Made by a program: the position numbers and the translations under genes | Source: Shewanella metallivivens | GTDB taxonomy: Bacteria; Pseudomonadota; Gammaproteobacteria; Enterobacterales; Shewanellaceae | Assembly: GCF_028750675.1 (NCBI RefSeq) | Contig: NZ_JAQQPZ010000002.1 | Span: 435,800-499,799, forward strand | Length of the DNA: 64,000 nt | Direction of reading: 5' to 3' | The notes under the pieces: generated by a model | Told to the model about the DNA's origin: nothing | The model's input: only the letters and a program-made list of their open reading frames with translations | Databases searched by the model: none | In this document: in pieces, positions 1 through 8,312 of the stretch | Layout of the letters: every line of letters begins with the position of its first letter | Position numbering within the stretch: position 1 is the first letter of the stretch

Positions 1-775
1 TACTATTAGTAGCCTCTGTACCGCCGATGGATTGAAACACTAAGTCAACCGGTGCGCCGGCTTCAATGCATTCAATGGTATTGGTGACATGGGTGAGTAC
101 ACAACTTTGAGTCGGAATTTGATATTTTTGGATAACCTCGTCCATTAATGTCATTAATTTAATCGCTTGCGCCACGTTATCTGTGGCGGGATTAATACCA
201 ATAACGGCATCGCCATTGCCATAGAGCAAACCGTCTAACATTGACGCTGCAATACCGTTAACATCATCGGTTGGGTGATTGGGTTGTAAACGGGTAGAGA
301 GGTGACCCGGTAGGCCGATAGTGTTTCGAAATGCGCTTGTGACATGACATTTTTTAGCAACGAGAATCAAGTCTTGATTGCGCATTATTTTGCTCACAGC
401 AGCAGCCATCTCTGGGGTAATGCCCATTTTTACTGTCGCCAAGATTTCTGGGGTAACGTAATCACTTAACAGCCAATTGCGAAAGTCGCCAACGGTTAGG
501 TGACTAATATGACTGAAGGCCTTGCTGTCATGATCATCTAGGATCAGCCGGGTAACTTCATCTTGTTCGTAAGGAATTAATGCCTCATTCAAAAAGGTTT
601 TTAACGGTAAGTCTGCCAATGTCATTTGTGCTACCGCCCGTTCTTTTGCAGAGTGTGCAATAACGCCCGCTAAACGATCGCCAGAACGATGAGGTGTGGC
701 TTTTGCCATAAGCTCAGCTAAGTTGGCAAATTGATAAGTTTGGCTACCTAATGTGTAGCGATAAGAATGACCCAT
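1..775 (-). CDS. eutB: Ethanolamine ammonia-lyase large subunit, 5' part (runs off the left edge)
   Basis: Catalytic large subunit of the adenosylcobalamin-dependent lyase that converts ethanolamine to acetaldehyde and ammonia. The reading frame is open from an ATG at 775 to the window edge, giving about 258 N-terminal residues of a protein that is usually about 450 long. It reads as EutB: an RSGDRLAGV stretch near residue 25, then LPGHLSTRLQPN, and then YGNGDAVIGINPATDN and IPTQSCVLTHVTNTIE, all close to what I remember of the enterobacterial protein. A GAGG ribosome site lies 7 bases before the ATG. It is transcribed away from the eutR-type regulator at 988, the arrangement expected if that regulator controls it. 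The small subunit gene eutC would lie beyond the window. The truncation is only the window boundary. Confidence 0.93.
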   Translation of the reverse strand, partial: MGHSYRYTLGSQTYQFANLAELMAKATPHRSGDRLAGVIAHSAKERAVAQMTLADLPLKTFLNEALIPYEQDEVTRLILDDHDSKAFSHISHLTVGDFRNWLLSDYVTPEILATVKMGITPEMAAAVSKIMRNQDLILVAKKCHVTSAFRNTIGLPGHLSTRLQPNHPTDDVNGIAASMLDGLLYGNGDAVIGINPATDNVAQAIKLMTLMDEVIQKYQIPTQSCVLTHVTNTIECIEAGAPVDLVFQSIGGTEATNS

Positions 776-987
776 TCGTAACCTCAATACTTTATGTTGT
801 GGTATAGCTTTTGCTCTGATGTTGATTAACCCAATGACTTTGATGTTTTAGCGCAGCTTAAAGCGTACCAACTGACTATCAAATTTTGGCAAAAGTCGAT
901 TTAATGTTTATTTTCAGCTAGATAAAGTTAGGTTTTTGTCAAATATTGTTAAATGGTATGCGTAAGATGTGAGTTAAGGAGGCCCCA

Positions 988-1938
988 ATGCAGTTCGACA
1001 ACGTGCATGACGCACCACAAAAGCACATAGTGCAAACGACTGACGTTGATGAGCAGGCACATAATTTAACCTTGTGGCAGCAAATTTATGATCAAACCAG
1101 TAATGGTCAGTTTTATGGTTGTATAGAAGGGATTGATTATCCAGATTCACACGTATTTAAAGAATTTACACAGCGGGCACTCAGGCAGCAGTGTAATATT
1201 GCCCCTGAATCGTTATGGCTTGGCATTCCAGCACTATCTACCGACAGTAAAATAAATGGCTTACAAGTAGAGTCACATCATTTTATGTGCCGTAGTAGTG
1301 ATTGTGAGTTTGAATTGATCACCCCAGATGATTTCGATATTTATGGTGTGGTGATAAATCGAGACACATTGTTAACAATGGCTGATATTCAAGGGTTAAC
1401 GCTTAAAGATGTCTCGAATCAATGCTGTGCTCGCTTAGCGACAAATCCTACAATACTTGCGCAAACACGCACCACGATTGAGCAGCTTATCAGCCATAAT
1501 CATTTGGGCTTACACACGCAATTACAACAAGATATACTCAACACTCTGGTATTAACATTACTAACTGATAACCATGTAAACCAACAGATTGCGCCAAGTT
1601 ATCATCATAGGTTAACGGTTGTTGAACAGGCAAAAGACTACATTCAGCAGCATCCTCACCAGGCGATAACCATCACCCAATTGTGTCAGCATACCCATGT
1701 GAGTCGCCGCACTTTACAATACAGTTTTGAGTCTATTTTAGGGATTAATCCATTACGATTTTTACGCTTAACCCGCCTCAATAATGTTAGGCGAGAGCTA
1801 AAAAAACCGCAGCAAGATAAGCCTATTGCAGTGATTGCAGCCAATTGGGGCTTCTGGCATCCAGGACAATTTACCAAAGACTACACAAAATTATTTGCTG
1901 AGAATCCATCTCAAACTCGAAATCGTTTTCAATATTGA
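988..1938 (+). CDS. eutR: AraC-family regulator of ethanolamine utilization (EutR-like)
   Basis: Transcription activator of the AraC/XylS family. The N-terminal half (about residues 20-200) carries EutR-like text such as AHNLTLWQQIYDQ, ALRQQCNIAPESLWLGIPA and FELITPDDFDIYGVVI. The C-terminal half (about 210-316) is the double helix-turn-helix domain, with HVSRRTLQYSFESILGINP and ANWGFWHPGQFTKDY; the WGFWHxGQF signature is typical of EutR. The family senses ethanolamine plus adenosylcobalamin. An ideal AAGGAGG lies 8 bases before the ATG. The gene diverges from eutB across a 212-bp spacer that should hold both promoters. A compact eut set (regulator plus lyase, no visible microcompartment genes) is suggested, but the rest lies outside the window. 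Confidence 0.9.
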   Translation: MQFDNVHDAPQKHIVQTTDVDEQAHNLTLWQQIYDQTSNGQFYGCIEGIDYPDSHVFKEFTQRALRQQCNIAPESLWLGIPALSTDSKINGLQVESHHFMCRSSDCEFELITPDDFDIYGVVINRDTLLTMADIQGLTLKDVSNQCCARLATNPTILAQTRTTIEQLISHNHLGLHTQLQQDILNTLVLTLLTDNHVNQQIAPSYHHRLTVVEQAKDYIQQHPHQAITITQLCQHTHVSRRTLQYSFESILGINPLRFLRLTRLNNVRRELKKPQQDKPIAVIAANWGFWHPGQFTKDYTKLFAENPSQTRNRFQY

Positions 1939-2025
1939 ACGTAAATTTTCTTATCTTCGTATCACACTTACACTATTGTTATATTTTGTATGTACGACAA
2001 GCCACATTTAAAGTAGAGGGAACCT

Positions 2026-2916
2026 ATGCAACAAGATAAATCTAACATGATTCCGCAACAAGCGTTTGACTGGTATGACGCTTATGCTCATGGTGGCATG
2101 GATCGTCGAACCTTTATTGCTAAGCTTGGTTCGTTAGTGGCACTTGGCTATTCAATGAGTGTGTTAACGTCTGCTTTATTACCTAATTATGCATTGGCTG
2201 AACAAGTGTCGTTTAATGATGCAGATATTAAGGCCACGTACGTTAATTTTGACTCGCCTTATGGACATGGTAATGGCCGAGGTTACTTAGTTGAACCGGT
2301 TAATAAAGAAGGGCGCTTACCTGTGGTGCTGGTAGTACATGAAAACCGCGGTTTAAACCCTTACATTGAAGATGTCGCGAGGCGATTAGCCAAAGCGGGT
2401 TTTATCGCTTTAGCGCCCGACGCATTGTTTCCCTTAGGGGGATATCCTGGTAACGATGATGAAGGCCGTCAAATGCAAAGCACGCTGGACAGAACTAAAA
2501 TCGAACAGGATTTTGTCGCAGCGGCTGAGTTTTTAAAAGCCAATCCACGCAGTAATGGCAAATTAGGCGCGGTTGGTTTTTGTTTTGGCGGATATATTGT
2601 CAATCATCTTGCTGCATATAAACCTGATTTATTGCAAGCTGGGGTGCCGTTTTATGGCACACCGGCTGAAAAAACATTAAGGGCCAATATTAAAGCACCG
2701 TTACTCATTCAATTAGCTGAACTTGATGAACGTGTTAATGCAACCTGGCCAGAATATGAGCAAGACTTAATCGCAGCTAAAGTGCCTTACACCTTGTATA
2801 TGTATGACAAAACCAATCATGGGTTTCATAATGATTCGACCGCAAGATATGATGAAGCAAATGCAGAACTGGCATGGCAAAGAACGTTAGCTTTTTTCAC
2901 CCAGCATTTGAGTTAA
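2026..2916 (+). CDS. Tat-exported dienelactone hydrolase family protein (YghX-like)
   Basis: An alpha/beta hydrolase of the dienelactone hydrolase family, 296 residues. The N terminus carries a twin-arginine signal (DRRTFIAKLG at 26-35, followed by a hydrophobic stretch), so it is probably exported folded to the periplasm. The nucleophile is a cysteine, C186 in GFCFGGY, as in classical dienelactone hydrolases. Likely partners are D234 (AELDERV) and H265 (NHGFHND). It resembles Escherichia coli YghX in having the N-terminal leader before the hydrolase fold. The true substrate is unknown; members cleave dienelactones or other esters. It stands alone downstream of eutR with its own AGAGGGA ribosome site, and an inverted repeat follows it. 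A link to ethanolamine use is not evident. Confidence 0.85.
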   Translation: MQQDKSNMIPQQAFDWYDAYAHGGMDRRTFIAKLGSLVALGYSMSVLTSALLPNYALAEQVSFNDADIKATYVNFDSPYGHGNGRGYLVEPVNKEGRLPVVLVVHENRGLNPYIEDVARRLAKAGFIALAPDALFPLGGYPGNDDEGRQMQSTLDRTKIEQDFVAAAEFLKANPRSNGKLGAVGFCFGGYIVNHLAAYKPDLLQAGVPFYGTPAEKTLRANIKAPLLIQLAELDERVNATWPEYEQDLIAAKVPYTLYMYDKTNHGFHNDSTARYDEANAELAWQRTLAFFTQHLS

Positions 2917-2961
2917 TTGGATGCTGCTAATAGTGGATGGATTGACGAGTCAGTATTATTT

Positions 2962-3009
2962 AGGATGATTCTCCAGCTCAAAAAATATTCGAGACGAGTG
3001 AATCATCCT
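2962..3009. terminator. Inverted repeat between convergent genes
   Basis: A perfect 10-bp inverted repeat (AGGATGATTC and GAATCATCCT) with about 28 bases between the arms, which can extend imperfectly inward through CTC/GAG pairs. It lies between the convergent hydrolase and LysR genes, where a bidirectional terminator is expected. There is no good T-run, so it may only be a weak terminator or a protein-binding site. Confidence 0.45.
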
Positions 3010-3047
3010 GAGCAATAGTCAATACGATATTAATGGCTAGCGAGGTA

Positions 3048-3965
3048 CTAATCTTTTGTTGATTTAACGGCATTGGACGCTGCAAGTATCATCTTATTTC
3101 TTAGCCATTTGTTAGCGGGTTCTTTATCGACATTAACGTGCCAATACAAATGAATGCCTATTTCGGGTAAATCCACTGGCATGGGATGAGTGGCTATGTC
3201 GAGCATTTCACTGTACATCTGAGCGGCGGTTTTGGGTAAGGTTAGTAGCATGTCATTGTTTAATATAACTTTACAAGCAGATAAAGCCTGCTGACAACGC
3301 AGTGCTATTTTGCGGTGATAACCCATTCGTGATAACTCAAAATCCTCTAAGCCCGGTCCTGTCGAACGAGAGGATACCAATACATGATCAAGTTTCAGGT
3401 AGGTGTCTAAATCAAGCGTTGTGGACAGTGCTGGGTGGTCTTTGCGAGCCACTACCACTAATTGATCGCGTTGCAGTTGGGTATGGCAAATGTTGCTACT
3501 AACAGGTAATAACGCATCAATGGCTAAATCAATATCACCACTGGCCAATTTGTTTTCTAACTCGCTGCGGTTCACGCGTTTATTACTGTTTAAGTGGATT
3601 GCAGGCGATTCGACCGAAAGGTGTTCTTGCAAAATGGGTAAATAATAGGGTTCTAACGAACCATGTAATGACAACGAAAAGCTTTTGCGAGACGTCAGCG
3701 GTTCAAATTGTCTCGATTGTACCAAGCACACTTGTAACTGGTGCAAGGCTTCTCGCACGTCATCAATCACATTTTTGGCCACAGGAGTGGGCCGCATTTC
3801 GTTACCTTGTCTGATAAACAAAGGATCATCGAAATGATTACGTAATTTACCTAAAGAATGACTGACCGCGGGTTGCGACAAATTGAGTACTGATGCCGCT
3901 TTCGTAATATTGCCTTCGCAATATATGGCATCAAACACCACAAACAAATTCAAATCAATTTTCAT
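3048..3965 (-). CDS. LysR-type transcriptional regulator, probable regulator of the catabolic island
   Basis: LysR-family regulator of about 305 residues. The N-terminal winged helix-turn-helix reads KIDLNLFVVFDAIYCEGNITKAASVLNLSQPAVSHSLGKLR, and the rest is the two-lobed periplasmic-binding-protein-like effector domain (about 90-300). The reading frame also has a GTG two codons earlier, but GGAG lies 5 bases before the ATG at 3965, which I take as the start. It diverges from the seven-gene operon beginning at 4189. The spacer holds two ATT-N9-AAT dyads (T-N11-A, the LysR box pattern), and the same pair recurs upstream of three other transcription units in this island. I infer that this protein controls all four. 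The effector is unknown and is probably the substrate or a CoA intermediate. Confidence 0.9.
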   Translation of the reverse strand: MKIDLNLFVVFDAIYCEGNITKAASVLNLSQPAVSHSLGKLRNHFDDPLFIRQGNEMRPTPVAKNVIDDVREALHQLQVCLVQSRQFEPLTSRKSFSLSLHGSLEPYYLPILQEHLSVESPAIHLNSNKRVNRSELENKLASGDIDLAIDALLPVSSNICHTQLQRDQLVVVARKDHPALSTTLDLDTYLKLDHVLVSSRSTGPGLEDFELSRMGYHRKIALRCQQALSACKVILNNDMLLTLPKTAAQMYSEMLDIATHPMPVDLPEIGIHLYWHVNVDKEPANKWLRNKMILAASNAVKSTKD

Positions 3966-4052
3966 GCTCACTCCATTGAATTAATGACAAATTAACTCAC
4001 TTGTCACAACGCATGTTATCTCGCTAATAAACAACATGATATGCACAACCAA

Positions 4053-4121
4053 CTATTTAAATGACAAATAGTAGGGTATTAGAACTATTCATTTGTTCAA
4101 TTTAGAGCTTGGGATTAGCAT
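4053..4121 (+). promoter_or_regulatory. Promoter P1 with paired LysR-type boxes (operon 1)
   Basis: Distal dyad CTATTT-N7-AAATAG (4053-4071, ATT-N9-AAT core centred at 4062). Proximal dyad ATTCATTTGTTCAAT (4087-4101, centre 4094), 32 bp further on. A -35 TTGTTC (4093-4098) overlaps the proximal dyad, and after a 17-bp spacer comes a -10 TAGCAT (4116-4121). The distal dyad would sit near -66, the usual LysR recognition site, and the proximal one at the activation position. P2 (12115-12183), P3 (37353-37421, minus strand) and P4 (37540-37608) have the same geometry to the base. The start would be near 4128, about 60 bases before the first gene. Confidence 0.75.
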
Positions 4122-4188
4122 AGTCAAGTAGATTCGATTCAGCGCATTATGGTTTTCAGTCGCGCAACAATTAAGTTAGAGACTCACA

Positions 4189-4935
4189 ATGGCAACGATT
4201 TATTTGATCCGACATGGACAAGCCTCATTTGGCAGTAGTGATTACGATCAACTGTCTGACAAGGGGAGTCATCAAGCTGCGATACTTGGCCAATATTGGC
4301 GTTCACGACCATTGCCAAGTAAATATTATTGTGGCGATTTATTACGCCATGGCCAGACCTTGTCACATTTTGCTAAAGGCTTAGAAACTGACGCTGCGCC
4401 TATGGTGATACATTCAGGTTTTAATGAATTTGATCATGTTGATATTTTGCAAAAGTTTAATGGTGAATGGCATCATTTTGCAGAAAAAACCAAGCAACTA
4501 CAGGAATATGAGCATCCCAAAAAAGCCCTTCATCACGAATTTTATCAGGCATTAACTCGGTGGATGAGTGGCAAACATGATTTGGAATACAAAGAAAGCT
4601 GGCCACAGTTTAAAAGCCGCTGCATCCGCGCTTTGAAAGATATTATTGAACAAGAGCTCGCTTCTCGGCGAGCATTAAATAGTAGCAAACCTGATGTTAA
4701 AGGTAATGCAAAGCAAGCCAAAGACATTTTAGTGTTTACCTCTGGCGGTACTATTTCAGCCATATTGCAGCACATGTTGCAGCTAAATGATAAACAAACC
4801 CTGGCCATTAATCAGCAAGCCAGAAACACCAGCGTCACTAAGATATTGTTTTCGGAAAAATTGTTAAGTGTTGATTATTTCAATAACTACAGCCACTTAG
4901 AACAAGCTGGTGAAGAGTGGATAACTTTTAGGTAA
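4189..4935 (+). CDS. Histidine phosphatase superfamily protein, possibly without the second catalytic histidine
   Basis: First gene of operon 1, 248 residues, of the phosphoglycerate mutase-like histidine phosphatase fold. The phosphohistidine motif is clear (IRHGQASFG, H9), and R53 in LLRHGQT fits the phosphate pocket. Where most members have a second catalytic His before GG, this protein has FTSGGTISAI (S185-G186-G187). The second His therefore appears to be replaced by serine, and activity may be altered. In context it could act on a phosphorylated intermediate, because the same operon encodes an APH-type kinase, but that is inference. It lies 67 bases downstream of the -10 of P1, with a weak ribosome site. 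Confidence 0.82.
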   Translation: MATIYLIRHGQASFGSSDYDQLSDKGSHQAAILGQYWRSRPLPSKYYCGDLLRHGQTLSHFAKGLETDAAPMVIHSGFNEFDHVDILQKFNGEWHHFAEKTKQLQEYEHPKKALHHEFYQALTRWMSGKHDLEYKESWPQFKSRCIRALKDIIEQELASRRALNSSKPDVKGNAKQAKDILVFTSGGTISAILQHMLQLNDKQTLAINQQARNTSVTKILFSEKLLSVDYFNNYSHLEQAGEEWITFR

Positions 4936-4999
4936 GGGTACAGATAAGCATTTACACCCTCTGCGGTGCTACACATGATAACGACAACAAGGACATAAA

Positions 5000-5770
5000 A
5001 TGAATACTGGTAATTTGTTTGATTTAACAGGGAAGGTGGCGTTGGTTACAGGTGCAAGCCGAGGGATTGGTGAGAGTGTGGCTAAAGTATTGGCGCAATA
5101 TGGTGCCCACGTTATTGTTTCTAGTCGTAAAATTGAAGCATGCCAAGCCGTTGTAGACCAAATTATTGCCGATGGCGGCAGTGCCCAGGCCATAGCGTGT
5201 CATATTGGTGAACTCGATCAAATTGATGCTATTTTTGCAGCCATTACGGAGCAACATGGCAAGTTAGATATTCTGGTGAATAATGCGGCGGCCAATCCCT
5301 ATTTTGGTCACATTATTGATACTGATTTAGCTGCTTTTCAAAAAACCGTTGATGTGAACATTCGCGGTTACTTTTTTATGTCGACGCAAGGCGCAAAATT
5401 AATGAAAGCCAGTGGCGGCGGCTCGATCATTAACGTGGCGTCTGTGAATGGGGTTATTCCTGGTGATTATCAGGGCATTTATTCAGTCACTAAAGCCGCT
5501 GTGATCTCAATGACTCAGGCATTTGCCAAAGAATGTGCCCAATTTAACATCCGTGTTAATGCCTTACTGCCTGGCGGTACAGACACAAAATTTGCCTCAG
5601 CATTGGTAGACAATCCTGCCATTTTAAAACAAATGATGCATCACGTGCCGATGAAGCGCGTTGCGCAGCCTGACGAAATGGCTGGCACTGTGTTGTATTT
5701 GGCCTCAAACGCTTCAAGTTATACAACCGGTACTGCCATCAATGTTGATGGTGGCTATTTGATTGGTTAA
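5000..5770 (+). CDS. Short-chain dehydrogenase/reductase (SDR), classical type
   Basis: NAD(P)-dependent oxidoreductase of 256 residues. The cofactor glycine motif is TGASRGIG near residue 18, followed by NNAA near 91. The catalytic Ser lies in INVASVNG, the YSVTK motif gives Tyr and Lys, and the C terminus ends GTAINVDGGYLIG as in FabG-like enzymes. It probably oxidises or reduces a hydroxyl group of the pathway substrate or of a hydroxyacyl-CoA. It is the second gene of operon 1, starting 64 bases after the previous stop, with AAGGA before the ATG. A second SDR (9389) in the same operon and a third in operon 2 (12798) are distinct in sequence, so they probably act on different intermediates. 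Confidence 0.9.
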   Translation: MNTGNLFDLTGKVALVTGASRGIGESVAKVLAQYGAHVIVSSRKIEACQAVVDQIIADGGSAQAIACHIGELDQIDAIFAAITEQHGKLDILVNNAAANPYFGHIIDTDLAAFQKTVDVNIRGYFFMSTQGAKLMKASGGGSIINVASVNGVIPGDYQGIYSVTKAAVISMTQAFAKECAQFNIRVNALLPGGTDTKFASALVDNPAILKQMMHHVPMKRVAQPDEMAGTVLYLASNASSYTTGTAINVDGGYLIG

Positions 5771-5819
5771 TGCAGCTCAACAATATCCATATCAATAATA
5801 AGAACACTTTTAGGAATGA

Positions 5820-6947
5820 ATGATGACTAGCACTCAACACACTGGCATTAATAAGCTATTTGAATCGTTTTCAAATAAATCATTATCGCTTAAAAACAAA
5901 ACGGTAATGGCACCAATGACCCGCGCGTTTTCGCCTAACTATGTCCCAAATGATGAGGTTGCAGGTTATTACCGTCGCCGTGCAGAAGGGGATGTGGGAT
6001 TAATTATTACTGAAGGCACCTTTATTTCCCATAAAGCGGCCAACGGCTATGAAAACGTACCCGCCATTTATGGCGAGGCTGCGTTAGCCGGATGGAAGCA
6101 TGTGGTTGACGAAGTGCACGCTGCAGGCGGCAAAATTGCGCCTCAGCTTTGGCATGTTGGCGCAGTGAGAAAGCCCGGTATAGGCCCAGACAAAGAAGCT
6201 CCTGCATACAGCCCATCTGGATTATACAAACCTGGTGCACCTAATGGCGTTGCCATGACACAAGCTGACATTGACGAAGTCGTCGCGTCATTTGCCCAAG
6301 CTGCGCTTGATGCAAAAAACATTGGTTTTGATGCGATTGAAGTTCATGGCGCACACGGTTACCTCGTTGACCAATTCTTTTGGGAAGGCACCAATCAACG
6401 CGATGATAAATACGGTGGTTCGCTAGAAAATCGTACTCGCTTTGGCGTTGAAATTGTTCAAGCCATCCGCGCAGCAGTGGGCGAAGACTTTACGATTATC
6501 TTCCGTTTTTCTCAGTGGAAACAACAAGATTACACCGCAAAACTGTGTCAAACCCCTGAAGAGCTAGCCACCTTTTTAGGCTTATTAAGCGATGCGGGTG
6601 TAGACATCTTTCATGCCAGTACTCGCCGTTTTTGGGTTCCAGAATTTGAAGGCTCTGATCTAAACCTTGCCGGTTGGACTAAAAAACTGACCAACAAACC
6701 TGTCATCACCGTGGGTAACGTTGGGCTTGACGCTGACTTTATTGGCGAAGGCAATGCTGATTTGTCTGGCACTTCAAACCCTACGGGCATTGATGAATTA
6801 TTGGTGCGTTTAAATAACGACGAGTTTGATTTAGTTGGCATTGGCCGTGCGTTATTGGTTGATCCGCAATGGGTAAATAAAATTAAAACCAATGCCATCA
6901 ATGAGATTAAGCCGTTTAACAAAAAATCATTGATGTCGCTGAGCTAA
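5820..6947 (+). CDS. Old yellow enzyme family NADH:flavin oxidoreductase
   Basis: FMN-dependent ene-reductase of about 375 residues with a TIM-barrel fold. Visible signatures are MAPMTRAFSP near the N terminus and the active-site pair in EVHGAHGYLVDQFFW (two histidines two apart, as in OYE proteins using His/His). TNQRDDKYGGSLENRTRF is the family hallmark, and VGIGRALLVDPQWV binds FMN phosphate near the end. Such enzymes reduce activated C=C bonds of enones or enoates. In this operon it could remove a double bond from an unsaturated or cyclic intermediate. Two ATG codons are in frame (5820 and 5823); AGGA at 5812-5815 fits the second better. The SDR gene lies just upstream, and an acyl-CoA dehydrogenase starts 63 bases downstream. 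Confidence 0.92.
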   Translation: MMTSTQHTGINKLFESFSNKSLSLKNKTVMAPMTRAFSPNYVPNDEVAGYYRRRAEGDVGLIITEGTFISHKAANGYENVPAIYGEAALAGWKHVVDEVHAAGGKIAPQLWHVGAVRKPGIGPDKEAPAYSPSGLYKPGAPNGVAMTQADIDEVVASFAQAALDAKNIGFDAIEVHGAHGYLVDQFFWEGTNQRDDKYGGSLENRTRFGVEIVQAIRAAVGEDFTIIFRFSQWKQQDYTAKLCQTPEELATFLGLLSDAGVDIFHASTRRFWVPEFEGSDLNLAGWTKKLTNKPVITVGNVGLDADFIGEGNADLSGTSNPTGIDELLVRLNNDEFDLVGIGRALLVDPQWVNKIKTNAINEIKPFNKKSLMSLS

Positions 6948-7010
6948 CCCATTTGCAGCGATTGATTAGCGCCACTTATTACGCACTAAGTTCCAGTAAA
7001 AGGACAGCAT

Positions 7011-8222
7011 ATGAATTTTGAATACAGCGAAAAAGTTCAAGGGTTAATTAACCAGGTCAACGAGTTTATGGATTTGCATGTTTATCCGGTTGAGGACGAA
7101 ATGCACAGGCAAGTTGCCCTTGAACCTTGGTCAACGCCGCCGTTAATGGAAGAGCTTAAGGCCAAAGCAAAAGCACAAGGTTTGTGGAACCTGTTTTTAC
7201 CTGTGGCATACGGTCAATACAGTGGCGGATTAACCAATTTAGAATATGCACCATTAGCTGAAATTATGGGTAAGGTCATGTGGGCGCCCGAAGTGTTTAA
7301 CTGCGCCGCGCCCGACACAGGCAATATGGAAGTATTGGCTAAATACGGCAGTGAAGCCCAGAAAAAACAATGGTTAGAGCCACTGCTTGAGGGCAAAATC
7401 CGCTCTGCATTTGCCATGACCGAACCTGAGGTCGCCTCAAGTGATGCAACCAATATCGAGTTAAGTATTGTTCGCGATGGTGACGAATATGTTATCAATG
7501 GCCGTAAGTTTTACATCAGCGGCGCCTGTCGTAAACAATGCGAAATCATGATAGTGATGGGCAAAACCGATCCAGATAATGCCAATCGCTACATTCAACA
7601 ATCTCAAGTGCTTGTACCAATGAATACCCCGGGCGTTAAGGTGGTGAGGCCAATGCAAGTGTTTGGCTACGATGATTCGCCTGAAGGCCACGCTGAAGTG
7701 ACCTTTACCGACGTGCGGGTGCCAGTTGACAACATTATTGTGGGAGAAGGTAAAGGGTTTGAAATCGCCCAAGGCCGATTAGGCCCAGGACGAATTCATC
7801 ACTGCATGCGCTCAATTGGCATTGCACAGCGTGCTTTAGATTTAATGTGCAAACGCGTCAGTGAACGCATTGTTTTTGGTCAGCCGATGATTAAGCAGCA
7901 ATCGGTTCGCGAAGACATTGCCAAATCTGCCTGTCAGATTGAACAGGCACGGTTAATGACCTTAAAAGCGGCGCAAAAAATGGACACAGAAGGCAACAAA
8001 GCGGCGAAAGATTTAATCGCCATGATTAAAATTGTCGCCCCTAGCATGTCACTTGATGTTATCGATCGCGCCATTCAATGTCATGGCGCCGTGGGTGTTA
8101 GCCAAGATACCTTTTTAGCGCATGCCTGGGCTGGTCAGCGAACCCTACGGTTAGCCGATGGCCCTGATCAGGTGCACATGATGCAACTTGGTCGTGATTT
8201 AGTGAAAAAAGTGACGCAATAA
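7011..8222 (+). CDS. Acyl-CoA dehydrogenase, ACAD10/11 (LvaC-like) type
   Basis: FAD-dependent acyl-CoA dehydrogenase of 403 residues. The FAD/substrate loop is [19 protein letters not shown], and the C-terminal domain contains [40 protein letters not shown]. The ADGPDQVH ending, rather than YEGT, is typical of ACAD10/11-related enzymes. In animals that domain is fused to an APH-type kinase domain; here the kinase is the next gene (8313). In Pseudomonas the paired LvaA kinase and LvaC dehydrogenase process 4-hydroxyacyl-CoA through a phosphorylated intermediate. The same job is a reasonable inference here, but simple alpha,beta-dehydrogenation of a branched acyl-CoA is the alternative. AAAGGA precedes the ATG. 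Confidence 0.9.
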   Translation: MNFEYSEKVQGLINQVNEFMDLHVYPVEDEMHRQVALEPWSTPPLMEELKAKAKAQGLWNLFLPVAYGQYSGGLTNLEYAPLAEIMGKVMWAPEVFNCAAPDTGNMEVLAKYGSEAQKKQWLEPLLEGKIRSAFAMTEPEVASSDATNIELSIVRDGDEYVINGRKFYISGACRKQCEIMIVMGKTDPDNANRYIQQSQVLVPMNTPGVKVVRPMQVFGYDDSPEGHAEVTFTDVRVPVDNIIVGEGKGFEIAQGRLGPGRIHHCMRSIGIAQRALDLMCKRVSERIVFGQPMIKQQSVREDIAKSACQIEQARLMTLKAAQKMDTEGNKAAKDLIAMIKIVAPSMSLDVIDRAIQCHGAVGVSQDTFLAHAWAGQRTLRLADGPDQVHMMQLGRDLVKKVTQ

Positions 8223-8312
8223 CTTTGCCGGCAGGCCAACAAGCGCTGGGGTGAGTTGGCCTGCCATTATTATTGATGACTCTCATTGATCAAATAATAA
8301 GAGTATTGACAA

